DNA of 64,000 nucleotides from Microbacterium sp. nov. GSS16 (GCF_028198145.1 NZ_CP116338.1:992001-1056000), one strand, 5' to 3'; shown: positions 39,493 to 50,662, counted from the first letter of the stretch. Notes: a model not told the origin generated them from the letters alone. Made by a program: numbers and translations.

Positions 39493-39527
39493 GGGGACCG
39501 GACCGCCGATGGGCGGAGCCGATCCCC
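39493..39527. terminator. Bidirectional terminator between glxK and small ORF
   Basis: GGGGACCGG...CCGCC (39493-39507) pairs with GGCGG...CCGATCCCC (39512-39527) with small internal mismatches. Ends glxK rightward and the small gene leftward. Confidence 0.65.
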
Positions 39528-39545
39528 TGTGTCGCGCGTTGGTCC

Positions 39546-39692
39546 TCAGGCCGCCTTCGGGAAGAGGACGCGGAATGCGCGGATGAAGCCATTGCCTTCG
39601 TCGGCAGGCAGGTGGAAATCCGGGTCGATGTTGACCGATGGGTTCTCTGCGAACGGGACGTACCCGCTCGTCTCAGTCGAATGTGAGCTCAT
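39546..39692 (-). CDS. Unrecognised 48-residue small protein
   Basis: ATG 39690-39692, GGAGAGGG 4-5 bases upstream, 48 codons then TGA. It starts MSSHSTETSGYVPFAENPSV and ends IRAFRVLFPKAA; hydrophilic, no Cys, no membrane segment, several Pro/Asn/Asp (NPSVNIDPDFHLPADEGNGF). An in-frame ATG six codons earlier is possible. Support: good RBS, excellent promoter (TTGACT-17-TACTCT, 39747-39775), terminator downstream, GC3 above the local background, and a purine-type operator-like site in its leader. I recognise no family. Confidence 0.55.
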   Translation of the reverse strand: MSSHSTETSGYVPFAENPSVNIDPDFHLPADEGNGFIRAFRVLFPKAA

Positions 39693-39709
39693 GTCCCTCT
39701 CCGTTCCCA

Positions 39710-39726
39710 TTTCCATAAAGTGAAAG
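39710..39726. promoter_or_regulatory. Operator-like site in leader of the 48-residue ORF
   Basis: TTTCCATAAAGTGAAAG, a TTTC-N8-GAAA site lying 14-30 bases downstream of the predicted transcription start, suggesting that the small gene shares the regulation of the purine/glyoxylate units. Confidence 0.45.
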
Positions 39727-39746
39727 AATCATCTTGCTCTATGAAA

Positions 39747-39775
39747 AGAGTAAGGCAGCGTCGCCGAGGAGTCAA
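39747..39775 (-). promoter_or_regulatory. Promoter of the 48-residue ORF
   Basis: On the minus strand TTGACT (39770-39775), 17-base spacer, TACTCT (39747-39752). One of the best promoter matches in the window, in a locally AT-richer stretch. Confidence 0.7.
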
Positions 39776-39826
39776 TACCCGCTTCCTGCGTGTGACGGCA
39801 AATTGCGCTGCGGCGCGGGCGCGTCG

Positions 39827-40540
39827 TCAGCCCCAGTGGCCCGGATCGGTCAGCACCCGGGAGCTCACCTGAAGCGACCCGGAGGCGACCTCTGCGGTGC
39901 AGAACAGCAGCGACATCGTGGGATACCCGTGAACCCGGTTGTCGCGCACGATCGCCCTGTCGTCGTCGGGGGAGAGGCTCGCGCTCTCTGCGAGCACCGC
40001 GACCCAGCGCTCGTCCCACGCGGACGCGTGGCCTGCGGGTGCGTCGCCCGCAGACGCGGCGAAGCGGGGCAGCCACGCCTCGATGCGCGCCGTGCCGGGG
40101 TCGTCCAGATCGTCGTGGGCGATCATGTGCACCCCCGCCGGCACCGCGGTCTCCCGCAGCTGGGCACCGTCCCACGACAGCACGCGGGATCCCTCCGGCG
40201 TCACCTCGAGCAGGTTGAATCCGTGCATCGGCAGCGGACCGTCCGGCGAGCGGCCGGCGACCGACTCGAGTGCCAGCGACCCGCGCGAGCGCGCACCGTC
40301 CTGTGGCAGGTCGACCACGTCGGCGCGGTTGAGCAGCACGGCCAGGCGTCCGGCGGCGGGGTCGGCGGCGAGCCACGCGCCACCGGCCCGGCGGTCGCGG
40401 ATGCCGATCACCCCCGGGTGCGCGTCCGGCCACCACTCTCCGAGGTCGTCCCATGGGCGATCCGGATCCTCGTCGCGCACGGCCAGCAGCCGGGCGCCCG
40501 CGCCGGGGGAGGGGGCGACATCGATCACGACGGTGCACAC
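39827..40540 (-). CDS. NRDE/TANGO2-family protein
   Basis: 237 residues. Start GTG 40538-40540 was chosen because it gives M-C-T-V-V, placing Cys at position 2 as in NRDE (TANGO2-like, Ntn-hydrolase-fold) proteins; a GTG two codons earlier would bury it. The block LLAVRDEDPDRPWDDLGEWW corresponds to the NRDE signature (here VRDE), followed by GGAWLAADPAAGRLAVLLNR. Function in bacteria is unclear; eukaryotic relatives are tied to Golgi organisation and heme trafficking. Divergent from coaBC. Confidence 0.85.
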   Translation of the reverse strand: MCTVVIDVAPSPGAGARLLAVRDEDPDRPWDDLGEWWPDAHPGVIGIRDRRAGGAWLAADPAAGRLAVLLNRADVVDLPQDGARSRGSLALESVAGRSPDGPLPMHGFNLLEVTPEGSRVLSWDGAQLRETAVPAGVHMIAHDDLDDPGTARIEAWLPRFAASAGDAPAGHASAWDERWVAVLAESASLSPDDDRAIVRDNRVHGYPTMSLLFCTAEVASGSLQVSSRVLTDPGHWG

Positions 40541-40635
40541 GAGCACGAGTCTAGGTGCGCCTGCAGCAGGGGAGGGCGCACGGCAGGGGCGGTCGAATCG
40601 CCGACTGTCCTGCAGCCTGGGGCAGAATCGAACGC

Positions 40636-41865
40636 GTGAACATCGTCGTCGCCGTCACCGGCGGGATCGCCGCCTACAAGAGCGTGCACCTGGTGCGCCT
40701 GCTGATCACCGCGGGGCACGAGGTCACCGTCGTGCCGACCGAAGACGCGCTGCGCTTCGTCGGCCTGCCCACGTGGGAGGCGATCAGTCGTAGACCCGTG
40801 ACGACGAGCGTGCACGAGGATGTCGCCCAGGTGCGCCACGTCGCTCTCGGGCAGGCCGCCGAACTCGTGATCGTCGCGCCCGCCACGGCGAACACGATCG
40901 CGAAGATGGCAGCGGGACTCGCCGACGACCTGCTCGGCACCACTCTGCTCGCCACGACCGCGCCGGTCGTGATCGCCCCGGCGATGCACACCGAGATGTG
41001 GCGCCACCCGGCGACGCAGGCGAACGTCGCGACGCTGCGCGATCGCGGTGTCGCCATCCTCGGCCCGGGAGAGGGCGAGCTGACCGGCGGCGATTCCGGA
41101 CCGGGGCGGATGCTCGAGCCCGAGCAGATCATGGCGGGGGCGCTCGCCCTGCTCGACGACGAAGAATCGGGACCGAACTCCGAGCAGGACCTCGACGGCC
41201 TGCGGGTCGCAGTGTCGGCCGGCGGCACCCGCGAGCCCCTCGATCCCGTGCGCTTCCTCGGCAACCGCTCCAGCGGGAGGCAGGGCACAGCCCTCGCCAT
41301 CGCCGCCGCAGACCGCGGCGCGGAGGTGGTGCTCGTCGCCGCGCACGTCGACGGTGCGGTGCTGGCGGATGCCGAACGGCATCCGCTCATCCGCATCGAG
41401 CACGTCGGCACCGCAGCCGAACTCGGCGACGCGATGCGCCGGGCATCGGAGGAGGCCGCGGTGATCGTGATGGCCGCGGCCGTCGCCGACTACCGTCCGG
41501 CCGACGTGTCCGACCGCAAGCTCACCAAGGACTCCGGCCCGCTCGAGAGCATCGAGCTGGTGCAGAACGAGGACATCGTGGCTCATCTGGCCGCTCGGCG
41601 GCATCCGGGTCAGGTGATCGTCGCGTTCGCGGCCGAGACCGCAGACGACGGCGACGAGCTGATCGAGCGCGCGCGGCGCAAGCGCGAGCGCAAGGGCGTC
41701 GATCTGCTCGTGGTGAACGAGGTCGGCTGGGAGCGCGGTTTCGAGTCGGGGCAGAACACCGTGCACGTCATCGGCGACGGGGGTGCGGTTCTCGCCAGGG
41801 CATCCGGGACTAAGCGCTCAGTGGCCGACGACGTCTGGGACGTCATCGCCGACGTGCTGGCCTGA
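40636..41865 (+). CDS. coaBC: Bifunctional CoaBC (PPC synthetase/decarboxylase)
   Basis: 409 residues from GTG 40636. N-terminal flavoprotein decarboxylase CoaC: VVAVTGGIAAYKSVHLVRLL, PATANTIAKMAAGLADDLL, PAMHTEMWRHPATQANV. C-terminal CoaB: VSAGGTREPLDPVRFLGNRS, AAVADYRPADVSDRKLTK. It joins cysteine to 4-phosphopantothenate and decarboxylates it, two steps of CoA synthesis. No CoA genes adjoin it. It contains a perfect 9-4-9 hairpin of the GGATGCC/GGCATCC word (41365-41386). Confidence 0.95.
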   Translation: MNIVVAVTGGIAAYKSVHLVRLLITAGHEVTVVPTEDALRFVGLPTWEAISRRPVTTSVHEDVAQVRHVALGQAAELVIVAPATANTIAKMAAGLADDLLGTTLLATTAPVVIAPAMHTEMWRHPATQANVATLRDRGVAILGPGEGELTGGDSGPGRMLEPEQIMAGALALLDDEESGPNSEQDLDGLRVAVSAGGTREPLDPVRFLGNRSSGRQGTALAIAAADRGAEVVLVAAHVDGAVLADAERHPLIRIEHVGTAAELGDAMRRASEEAAVIVMAAAVADYRPADVSDRKLTKDSGPLESIELVQNEDIVAHLAARRHPGQVIVAFAAETADDGDELIERARRKRERKGVDLLVVNEVGWERGFESGQNTVHVIGDGGAVLARASGTKRSVADDVWDVIADVLA

Positions 41866-41876
41866 GAAGCGGCGGC

Positions 41877-42956
41877 TCAGCCGCCGATGTACGACATCTC
41901 GATGCGCTTGCGCTGCGTGCGAAGCGCCGGGGTGAGCCCCGCGCGGATCTCGGAGTAGCGGTCGTCTCGTCCGCCCCAGATGGATGCCATGGCCGCCGCA
42001 AGCTCGACATCGTCGGCTCCGCCGCGCATGAGCGCGCGCAGGTCGTGGCCCTGGGAGGCGAACAGGCAGGTGAACAGCCTCCCCTCAGTCGAGATGCGCG
42101 CACGCGTGCAGGTGCCGCAGAACGCGTTGGTCACACTGGAGATGGCGCCGATCTCGCCGCCGCCGTCGGTGTAGCGCCAGCGTTTCGCGGTCTCGCCGAG
42201 CACCGCGGGGGCGACCGGCTCGAGCGGGAACACCGCGCCGATCCGCTCGATGATCTCGGCCGACGGCACCACCTCATCGAGAGACCAGCCGTTGGTGTTG
42301 CCGACGTCCATGTACTCGATGAAGCGCAGCGTGTAGGGGGTGCCCTTGAAGTGCCGCGCCATGTCGACGATCTCACCGTCGTTCACGCCGCGCTTGACGA
42401 CCATGTTGAGCCGGATCGGCCCGAGGCCGGCCTCGTGCGCCGCGTCGATGCCGTCGAGCACTCGGCTGACCGGGAAGCGCACGTCGTTCATGCTCTGGAA
42501 GAGGGCGTCGTCGAGTGAGTCGACCGACACCGTCACCCGCTTCAGGCCTGCGGCCTTCAGTGCCTGCGCCTTGACCGCGAGGGCGGAGCCGTTGGTGGTC
42601 AGGGCCAGGTCGAGCGGTCGGCCCTCCGGGGTGCGGATGGCGGCGAGCTGCTCGATCAGTTGCTCGATGCCGCGGCGCAGCAGCGGCTCGCCTCCGGTCA
42701 GGCGGAGCTTGTGCACCCCGTGCGCGGCGGCGACGGTGGCGATGCGGGTGATCTCTTCGAAGCTGAGCAGCTCGTCACGGTCGAGAAAGGCGTAGTCGCG
42801 CCCGAAGATCTCCTTGGGCATGCAGTAGACACAGCGGAAGTTGCAGCGGTCGGTCACCGAGATGCGCAGGTCGCGCAGGGGGCGCTCGAGCCGGTCGGTG
42901 AGCGCGGTCGACGGGCCGGCCAGACGGCCCTCGCCGTCGATTCGCCTGCTCGCCAT
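41877..42956 (-). CDS. moaA: GTP 3',8-cyclase MoaA (molybdenum cofactor)
   Basis: 359 residues. Radical-SAM cluster Cys38-x3-Cys42-x2-Cys45 ([15 protein letters not shown]), second cluster in [20 protein letters not shown], and the conserved C-terminal Gly-Gly (SYIGG). First step of molybdopterin synthesis. Other moa genes are not present here; its position next to guanine deaminase and close to xdhABC makes sense because xanthine dehydrogenase needs the cofactor. Converges on coaBC. Confidence 0.95.
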   Translation of the reverse strand: MASRRIDGEGRLAGPSTALTDRLERPLRDLRISVTDRCNFRCVYCMPKEIFGRDYAFLDRDELLSFEEITRIATVAAAHGVHKLRLTGGEPLLRRGIEQLIEQLAAIRTPEGRPLDLALTTNGSALAVKAQALKAAGLKRVTVSVDSLDDALFQSMNDVRFPVSRVLDGIDAAHEAGLGPIRLNMVVKRGVNDGEIVDMARHFKGTPYTLRFIEYMDVGNTNGWSLDEVVPSAEIIERIGAVFPLEPVAPAVLGETAKRWRYTDGGGEIGAISSVTNAFCGTCTRARISTEGRLFTCLFASQGHDLRALMRGGADDVELAAAMASIWGGRDDRYSEIRAGLTPALRTQRKRIEMSYIGG

Positions 42957-43114
42957 GATCTCGTCCTCTCGCGTTGAAACGCTAGCACCGGATGCCTGGG
43001 TGCGGACCCGCTGAAGCCCGTATCAATTGCCGCTGAAGTGCATTTGTCGCCGTAGCGTGAAATGCGCGCGGGAATTGTCTGGACGGGACGAAATGGTGTT
43101 GCTATTCTTGGACA

Positions 43115-43136
43115 GCCGCAATATCCGAGATGCGGC
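43115..43136. promoter_or_regulatory. Inverted repeat in guaD promoter region
   Basis: GCCGCA-N10-TGCGGC (43115-43120/43131-43136), just downstream of a candidate promoter (TGGACG, 17 bases, TATTCT near 43103-43108). Operator or leader hairpin. It differs from the TTTC/GAAA motif. Confidence 0.45.
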
Positions 43137-43239
43137 TCAATTGAACAGTCAGCGGTTCGACGTATATCTCGCAGAACGATCCCATCCGGATCCGACTCGA
43201 TAAGCCGTATCACTGCTACGACAGCAAGGAAGCTCTCGT

Positions 43240-43770
43240 ATGAACAGCAGCGCTATGCCCAGACCCGAATCGCAGACCGACCCGACAGCCTCACCCGATC
43301 CCGCCGCGTACCTGGCCGAGGCTGTGCGCATCGCGGTCGAGAACGTGCGCAACGAGGGCGGGCCCTTCGGCGCCGTGGTCGTCACGGCCGACGGTCAGGT
43401 CTTCGAGGGCGTGAACCGGGTCACCGCCGATCTCGATCCCTCGGCGCACGCCGAGGTCACGGCGATTCGCAACGCGTGCCGAGGGCTCGGCACGTTCGAC
43501 CTGTCGGGAGCCACGCTCTACACGAGCTGCGAGCCCTGCCCGATGTGCCTGGCCACGTCGCTGTGGGCGCGGATCGACCGCGTCTACTTCGCCGCCGACC
43601 GCCACGATGCCGCCGATGCCGGCTTCGACGACGCGGCGTTCTACCGCTACTTCGAAGGCGACGACGCCGATCGGGCCGTCATGCCCGTGACCGACATCGC
43701 GCTGCCGCCCGAGCAGCGCGTCGCCCCCTTCACCGAGTGGGCCGGTACGCCCACCCGCATCGAGTACTGA
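43240..43770 (+). CDS. guaD: Guanine deaminase-like nucleobase deaminase
   Basis: 176 residues, CDA-fold zinc deaminase: H70-A-E72 (SAHAEVTAIRNAC) and PCPMC with Cys100 and Cys103 as zinc ligands. The GGPFGAVVV and FYRYFEGDDADR features resemble bacterial GuaD (guanine to xanthine) rather than tRNA-adenosine deaminase TadA. Xanthine is the substrate of the xdhABC enzyme nearby. A purine permease gene follows 28 bases downstream, likely in the same transcript. Confidence 0.82.
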   Translation: MNSSAMPRPESQTDPTASPDPAAYLAEAVRIAVENVRNEGGPFGAVVVTADGQVFEGVNRVTADLDPSAHAEVTAIRNACRGLGTFDLSGATLYTSCEPCPMCLATSLWARIDRVYFAADRHDAADAGFDDAAFYRYFEGDDADRAVMPVTDIALPPEQRVAPFTEWAGTPTRIEY

Positions 43771-43798
43771 ACCCCCTTCACCGTTTCCGGAGCCGATG

Positions 43799-45394
43799 AT
43801 GTCTTCACCTGTCCCTCCTTCCGCGCGCCCGACCGGGGCCGACTCGCCTACGACCGACCCATCCACCGCCACCGACACATCCACCACGGGTGTGGTCGGC
43901 AACGACGCCGCCGGGCTCTTCGCCCGCGACGATGAACAGCGGCCGCCGCTGGCCACCGGGGCGACGACCACCGTCGACGCCACGCCGAAGAACGGCCTCG
44001 ACCGGTTCTTCGAGATCACCCGTCGAGGGTCGACCATCGCACGCGAGATCCGCGGCGGCGTGGTCACGTTCGTGACGATGGCGTACATCGTCATCCTCAA
44101 CCCGCTGATCCTCGGTGGCGTCACCGACGTGTCCGACGCAGCGCTGGATGCCGCGCAGATCGGTGCCGCGACGGGGCTCACAGCCGGCGTGATGACGATC
44201 CTGTTCGGCGTCGTGGCGAGGCTGCCGTTCGCGCTCGCCGCGGGACTGGGCATCAACTCCTTCCTCGCCGTCTCGGTCGTCGGTCAGGTCACCTGGCCCG
44301 AGGCGATGGGACTCGTCGTGATCAACGGCCTGCTCATCGTGCTCTTCGGCGCCACCGGCATCCGGACCGCCATCTTCAGGGCCGTGCCGCAGGCGCTCAA
44401 GGCGGCCATCACCGTCGGCATCGGCCTCTTCATCGCCTTCATCGGCTTCGTCGACTCGGGCTTCGTCAACCGCACCGCCGGCGGCCCGCCGGTGCAGCTC
44501 GGCGACAACGGATCGATCACCTCCGTGCCCACGCTCATCTTCCTGTTCGGGCTGGTGCTGATCGGCATCCTCGTGGCGCGCAAGGTGCCGGGCGGCATCC
44601 TGATCGGCATCGTGGTCAGCACGGTCATGGCGCTGATCGCGCAATCGGTGCTGAAGCTCGGACCCTCCTTCGAAGACCCGAACGGCTGGCACATGACCAT
44701 CCCCGAGCTCCCGGCCGCGTGGATCACCGTGCCGGACTTCGGTCTGATCGGCCAGTTCGACCTGTTCGGCGCCTTCGAGCGCGTCGGCATCCTCTCAGCC
44801 ACCATGCTCGTCTTCACCCTCGTGTTCTCGAACTTCTTCGACGCGATGGGCACGATGACCGGACTCGCGAAGAACGCCGGCCTCGCCTACAAGGACGGCA
44901 CGTTCCCGCGGCTGCGCTCGGCGTTCGTCGTAGAGGGCTTCGGCGCGGTGGCGGGCGGTGTGACCTCGACGTCGTCGAACACGGTGTACGTCGACAGCGC
45001 CTCCGGCATCGGCGAGGGCGCGCGCACGGGTCTCGCCTCGCTCGTCGTCGGCGTGCTGTTCCTGCTGTCGATGTTCGTCACCCCGCTCACCCTCGTCGTG
45101 CCGATCGAGGTCGGCTCGGCCGCGCTCGTGGTGGTCGGCGCGATGATGATGTCGCAGATCCGCGAGATCAAGTTCACGAAGTTCGCCGTCGCGCTGCCGG
45201 CGTTCCTCACCATCGTGACCATGCCGCTGACCTACTCGATCGCGAACGGCATCGGGGTGGGCTTCATCTCCTGGGCGCTTGTGAACGCCTTCTCGGGTCG
45301 CGCCCGCAAGGTGCACTGGCTGATGTGGATCGTGGCAGCCGGATTCGCGCTGTACTTCGTTCGCGGGCCGATCGAGGCGATGCTCGCCGGCTGA
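43799..45394 (+). CDS. NCS2-family purine permease, AzgA type
   Basis: 531 residues from ATG 43799; an adjacent ATG at 43796 is less well spaced from GGAG. Long hydrophilic Thr/Ala/Asp-rich N-terminus (~85 residues), then FFEITRRGSTIAREIRGGVV and about twelve membrane helices. VFSNFFDAMGTMTGLAKNAG and TSTSSNTVYVDSASGIGEGA are AzgA-type signatures (adenine/guanine/hypoxanthine:H+ symport). Co-transcribed with guaD: uptake of purine bases followed by deamination. Confidence 0.92.
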   Translation: MSSPVPPSARPTGADSPTTDPSTATDTSTTGVVGNDAAGLFARDDEQRPPLATGATTTVDATPKNGLDRFFEITRRGSTIAREIRGGVVTFVTMAYIVILNPLILGGVTDVSDAALDAAQIGAATGLTAGVMTILFGVVARLPFALAAGLGINSFLAVSVVGQVTWPEAMGLVVINGLLIVLFGATGIRTAIFRAVPQALKAAITVGIGLFIAFIGFVDSGFVNRTAGGPPVQLGDNGSITSVPTLIFLFGLVLIGILVARKVPGGILIGIVVSTVMALIAQSVLKLGPSFEDPNGWHMTIPELPAAWITVPDFGLIGQFDLFGAFERVGILSATMLVFTLVFSNFFDAMGTMTGLAKNAGLAYKDGTFPRLRSAFVVEGFGAVAGGVTSTSSNTVYVDSASGIGEGARTGLASLVVGVLFLLSMFVTPLTLVVPIEVGSAALVVVGAMMMSQIREIKFTKFAVALPAFLTIVTMPLTYSIANGIGVGFISWALVNAFSGRARKVHWLMWIVAAGFALYFVRGPIEAMLAG

Positions 45395-45411
45395 TCGCCG
45401 CACAGGAAAGG

Positions 45412-45438
45412 CCCCGATTCTCATTCCGAGGATCGGGG
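45412..45438 (+). terminator. Terminator after purine permease
   Basis: CCCCGAT (45412-45418) pairs with ATCGGGG (45432-45438), followed by TCTTTGC. Confidence 0.75.
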
Positions 45439-45461
45439 TCTTTGCATTTCTGCGGAACGTC

Positions 45462-45493
45462 TTGCACCCGCCGCATGAGTGCGGCGGGTGCAA
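45462..45493. terminator. Perfect 14-bp hairpin between permease and xdhC
   Basis: TTGCACCCGCCGCA (45462-45475), loop TGAG, TGCGGCGGGTGCAA (45480-45493). It is symmetrical and probably ends transcription in both directions. Confidence 0.75.
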
Positions 45494-45541
45494 TTCATGT
45501 CGGGGCCAATGCGCGTTGCATTCGCTATGGTGCGTCGAGAA

Positions 45542-45572
45542 ATTCCGGAATGCGTTTCGCGCATTCCGGAAT
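45542..45572 (-). terminator. Perfect 13-bp hairpin after xdhC
   Basis: ATTCCGGAATGCG (45542-45554), loop TTTCG, CGCATTCCGGAAT (45560-45572); on the minus strand followed by TTTCTCG, 11 bases after the xdhC stop. Each arm holds the palindrome ATTCCGGAAT. Confidence 0.75.
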
Positions 45573-45583
45573 CGATGTGAGCG

Positions 45584-46405
45584 TCATTCGGATGCCCGCG
45601 GCGCGGCCTCCTCGATGAGCTGCAGGATGCGAGCCGCCACGCTCACCGCGATGACGGCCGGCTGCTTGCCCGACACCTCGGGGACGCCGATGGGAGTGGT
45701 CACGCGGGCGAGCTCGTCGTCGGTGTGACCGAGCTCGTGCAGCTTCTTGCGGAACCGCGCCCATTTCGAAGCCGAGCCGATCAGCCCGATCGATCCGAGG
45801 CCGTCTGTGCGCAGCGACTGGTCGACGATCGCGAGATCCTCGACGTGATCGTGCGTCATGACCAGCACGTGGGTGCCCGCGGGGACGTCGAGCAGCGCTG
45901 CCTCGGGCACGGGCGCGTGGTGCGCCTCGACACGCGCGACCGCATCGCGGGTCACAGGCTCGAGACGGGCTGGGTCGAGCATCTCGGCTCGCGAATCGAC
46001 CAGGTGCAGCGCCAGCTCGTGCCGAGTCAGGATGCGCGCCAGCTCGAGCCCCACATGGCCCATGCCGAACACAGCCACCGACGGCACGACGCGAACGGGC
46101 TCGAGCATGATCGTGACCTCTCCTCCGCAGCACTGCACGCCGTACTCGGTCGTGGCCTTGTCGCTCAGCGTCAGCGTGAGCAGCTCGGGTTCGGCGGTGC
46201 CCGAGGCGAGCATCTCGTGGGCGCGATCGGCGGCGGTCGCCTCGAGGTTGCCGCCGCCGATCGTGCCGAACTGAGCGCCCGGCGAGATGACCATCTTCGC
46301 GCCGCCGTTGCGGGGCGCGTGACCGCGCACCATCGCCAGCGTCACGATCACCGCAGGAGTGCGGCTCTCGCGCAGCGCGCGCAGGGCATCCAGCCAGTCG
46401 ACCAT
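45584..46405 (-). CDS. xdhC: Xanthine dehydrogenase accessory protein XdhC
   Basis: 273 residues from ATG 46403-46405. N-terminal XdhC/CoxI domain (PAVIVTLAMVRGHAPRNGGA, GTIGGGNLEATAADRA) and a C-terminal Rossmann domain (VAVFGMGHVGLELARIL, SIGLIGSASKWARFRKKL). XdhC binds molybdenum cofactor, helps sulfurate it and inserts it in xanthine dehydrogenase. It begins one base after the xdhB stop, the last gene of xdhABC. Confidence 0.94.
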   Translation of the reverse strand: MVDWLDALRALRESRTPAVIVTLAMVRGHAPRNGGAKMVISPGAQFGTIGGGNLEATAADRAHEMLASGTAEPELLTLTLSDKATTEYGVQCCGGEVTIMLEPVRVVPSVAVFGMGHVGLELARILTRHELALHLVDSRAEMLDPARLEPVTRDAVARVEAHHAPVPEAALLDVPAGTHVLVMTHDHVEDLAIVDQSLRTDGLGSIGLIGSASKWARFRKKLHELGHTDDELARVTTPIGVPEVSGKQPAVIAVSVAARILQLIEEAAPRASE

Positions 46406-46406
46406 G

Positions 46407-48766
<2,360 letters not shown>

Positions 48767-48770
<4 letters not shown>

Positions 48771-50251
48771 ACCGACACCTCCTTCGACTGGATGACGGTC
48801 GGGCTGTAGAACTTCAGCAGGGCGGAGCCCAGCATGTGCGCGCGGTAGTCGCCGCTGGCGCGGTGGTCGGACATCGGGGTGCCCTCCGACTGGAGCACGG
48901 CGGATGCCGCCTTCACTGTGGCGATGTTCCACGGTTTGCCGATCAGCGCCTCCTCGGTCGCGGTGGCTCGCAGCGGCGTGGCTGCCACACCGCCCAGGCC
49001 GATGCGCGCAGAGGACACGGTGCCGCCGGTGATGTCGAACGCGAAGCCGAGCGCGACGGAGGAGATGTCGTCGAAGCGGCGCTTGGAGATCTTGTGGAAT
49101 GCCGTGTACTCCGCTAGCGGCAGCGGAATGCGCACAGCCGTGATCAGCTCGTCCTTCGCGCGCACGGTCTGCCGGTAGCCGATGAAGTACTCGGCCAGCG
49201 GCACCTCGCGCTCGCCGTCGACGGATGCCAGCACGAGCCGCGCGTCGAGGGCGAGCAGCGCCGGCGGGGTGTCTCCGATGGGGGAACCGGTGCCGAGGTT
49301 GCCACCGATGGTGCCGCGGTTGCGGATGAGGCGGGACGCGAACTGCGGGAACAGCTTGGCGAGCAGCGGCACGCGGCCGCCGAGACGCCGCTCGACATCG
49401 GATATCGGCAGAGCCGCACCGATCTCGACCATCTCGTCGGTGACGGAGAGGGCACGCAGCTCGTCGAGCTGATCGATCGCGACGACCAGGGGTGCGCGGC
49501 GGCCGCGGAGGTTGACCTCGACGCCCCAGTCCGTCGAGCCGGCGACGATCAGGGCATCCGGCTCATCGCGAAGCAGGCGCAGGGCGTCGGAGAGGGTGGC
49601 GGGTCGCACGAAGCGTGAGCCGGCGACCCGGGCATCCGTCGCCACCGCCGCAGGAGCAGCGTGCGACAGGCGCTGCTGCAGCGGATCGTCCTGCTCGGGC
49701 GAGCCGAGAGAGTAGGCCGCGTCGCGGATGGGGCGATATCCGGTGCAGCGGCAGAGGTTGCCGCTGAGAGCGTGCAGATCGAATCCGTTGGGGCCCGCCT
49801 CGAGACCATCGTCGTCGGGGCCCTCGCCGTGCTGCTGCTCGCCGTCGTGGGCAGGGCAGCCGTCGCCGCGCTCAGGGCGGTAGTACTCGGCAGCCATGCT
49901 GCAGGCGAAGCCGGGCGTGCAGTACCCGCACTGCGAGCCGCCGGCTTCGGCGAGCTTCTGCTGCACCGGATGCAGGTTCTCGACTCCGCCGAGCCCTTCG
50001 GCGGTGACGATCTCCTGGCCGTCGAGGGCGTAGACCGGCACGAGGCAGGCGTTGACCGGCGTCCAGCGGGTGGTGCCGTCGTCGTCGGGGGTGGCGATCA
50101 TCATGGCGCACGCGCCGCACTCGCCCTCGGCGCAGCCCTCCTTGCTGCCGGGAAGCCCGCAGTCGCGCAGCCAGTCCAGCGCGGTCGTGTGGGTGGCCAC
50201 ACCGTCGAGCGGGCGGCTGCGCCCGTTCACGGTGACCGTGATGTCAGTCAT
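48767..50251 (-). CDS. xdhA: Xanthine dehydrogenase small subunit (2x[2Fe-2S], FAD)
   Basis: 494 residues from ATG 50249-50251, RBS GAGGAGA. Plant-type [2Fe-2S] domain (GCAEGECGACAMMI), second [2Fe-2S] domain (QCGYCTPGFACSMA ... SGNLCRCTGYRP) with an acidic, His/Gln-rich insertion of ~30 residues between its Cys pairs, and an FAD domain (RNRGTIGGNLGTGSPIGDTP). It moves electrons from the Mo centre to NAD+. First enzyme gene of the xdh operon, 190 bases downstream of a tiny ORF that has its own promoter. Confidence 0.95.
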
Positions 50252-50441
50252 TGTGTCTCCTCGGGTATGACGCGGCGGCGTCGGGTGCACACTGTTCGCG
50301 TGCCGGCGGGGATTCCGAGGGGTGAGCGCCGTCGCGATCGCGTCGGACGATCGCATCGACGTCGCGCGGCTGCACTGCTCTCGGGCGAGCCGACGGCGAA
50401 GCCTCGGAATCGTCGGGAAGGGCGATTCCGTGGACGGCTGC

Positions 50442-50525
50442 TCAGGCGCCGTGGGCGTACCAGTTGCCCCAGGCGGTGGAGCTCTCGACGGGGGCGGTGG
50501 CGTGAACGTGAACGTACTGCAACAT
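50442..50525 (-). CDS. Unrecognised 27-residue peptide ORF upstream of xdhA
   Basis: ATG 50523-50525 with AGAGGGG 5 bases upstream; 27 codons then TGA. It begins MLQYVHVHATAPVESS and ends AWGNWYAHGA: three His, two Trp, two Tyr in a tiny, almost fully C/G-third-position reading frame, which argues for selection on the protein. A longer version from ATG 50562-50564 (13 extra residues) would be nearly leaderless. Preceded by TTGACC-18-TACACT. It could be a leader peptide of xdhABC, a separate micropeptide, or a modified-peptide precursor. No family recognised. Confidence 0.5.
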   Translation of the reverse strand: MLQYVHVHATAPVESSTAWGNWYAHGA

Positions 50526-50574
50526 CGCGGCCCCTCTCTGCGCTGAGTTGAGGAGGATCCTCATGGTGTCGGTC

Positions 50575-50604
50575 AGTGTATTCCGCCGCTTCGGCTTCGG
50601 TCAA
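50575..50604 (-). promoter_or_regulatory. Promoter of 27-residue ORF / xdh operon
   Basis: Minus strand TTGACC (50599-50604), 18-base spacer, TACACT (50575-50580). Back to back with the clpB promoter; predicted start near 50568. Confidence 0.65.
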
Positions 50605-50614
50605 GCGTAACGGG

Positions 50615-50643
50615 TTGCCCTCCGGCGATCCACGATCTAAACT
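50615..50643 (+). promoter_or_regulatory. clpB promoter
   Basis: TTGCCC (50615-50620), 17-base spacer, TAAACT (50638-50643). The -10 ends two bases into the HAIR element, the same offset as at dnaK. Confidence 0.75.
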
Positions 50644-50662
50644 TGAGTCACCACAACTCAAC
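50642..50662. promoter_or_regulatory. HAIR element (HspR operator) of clpB
   Basis: CTTGAGT-N7-ACTCAAC, one mismatch from the HAIR consensus. Places clpB in the HspR regulon with dnaK. Confidence 0.92.

Noticed and set aside
41869..41884. Terminator between coaBC and moaA (GGCGG-CTCAG-CCGCC)
   Set aside because: Only five base pairs and overlapping the moaA stop; too weak to claim.
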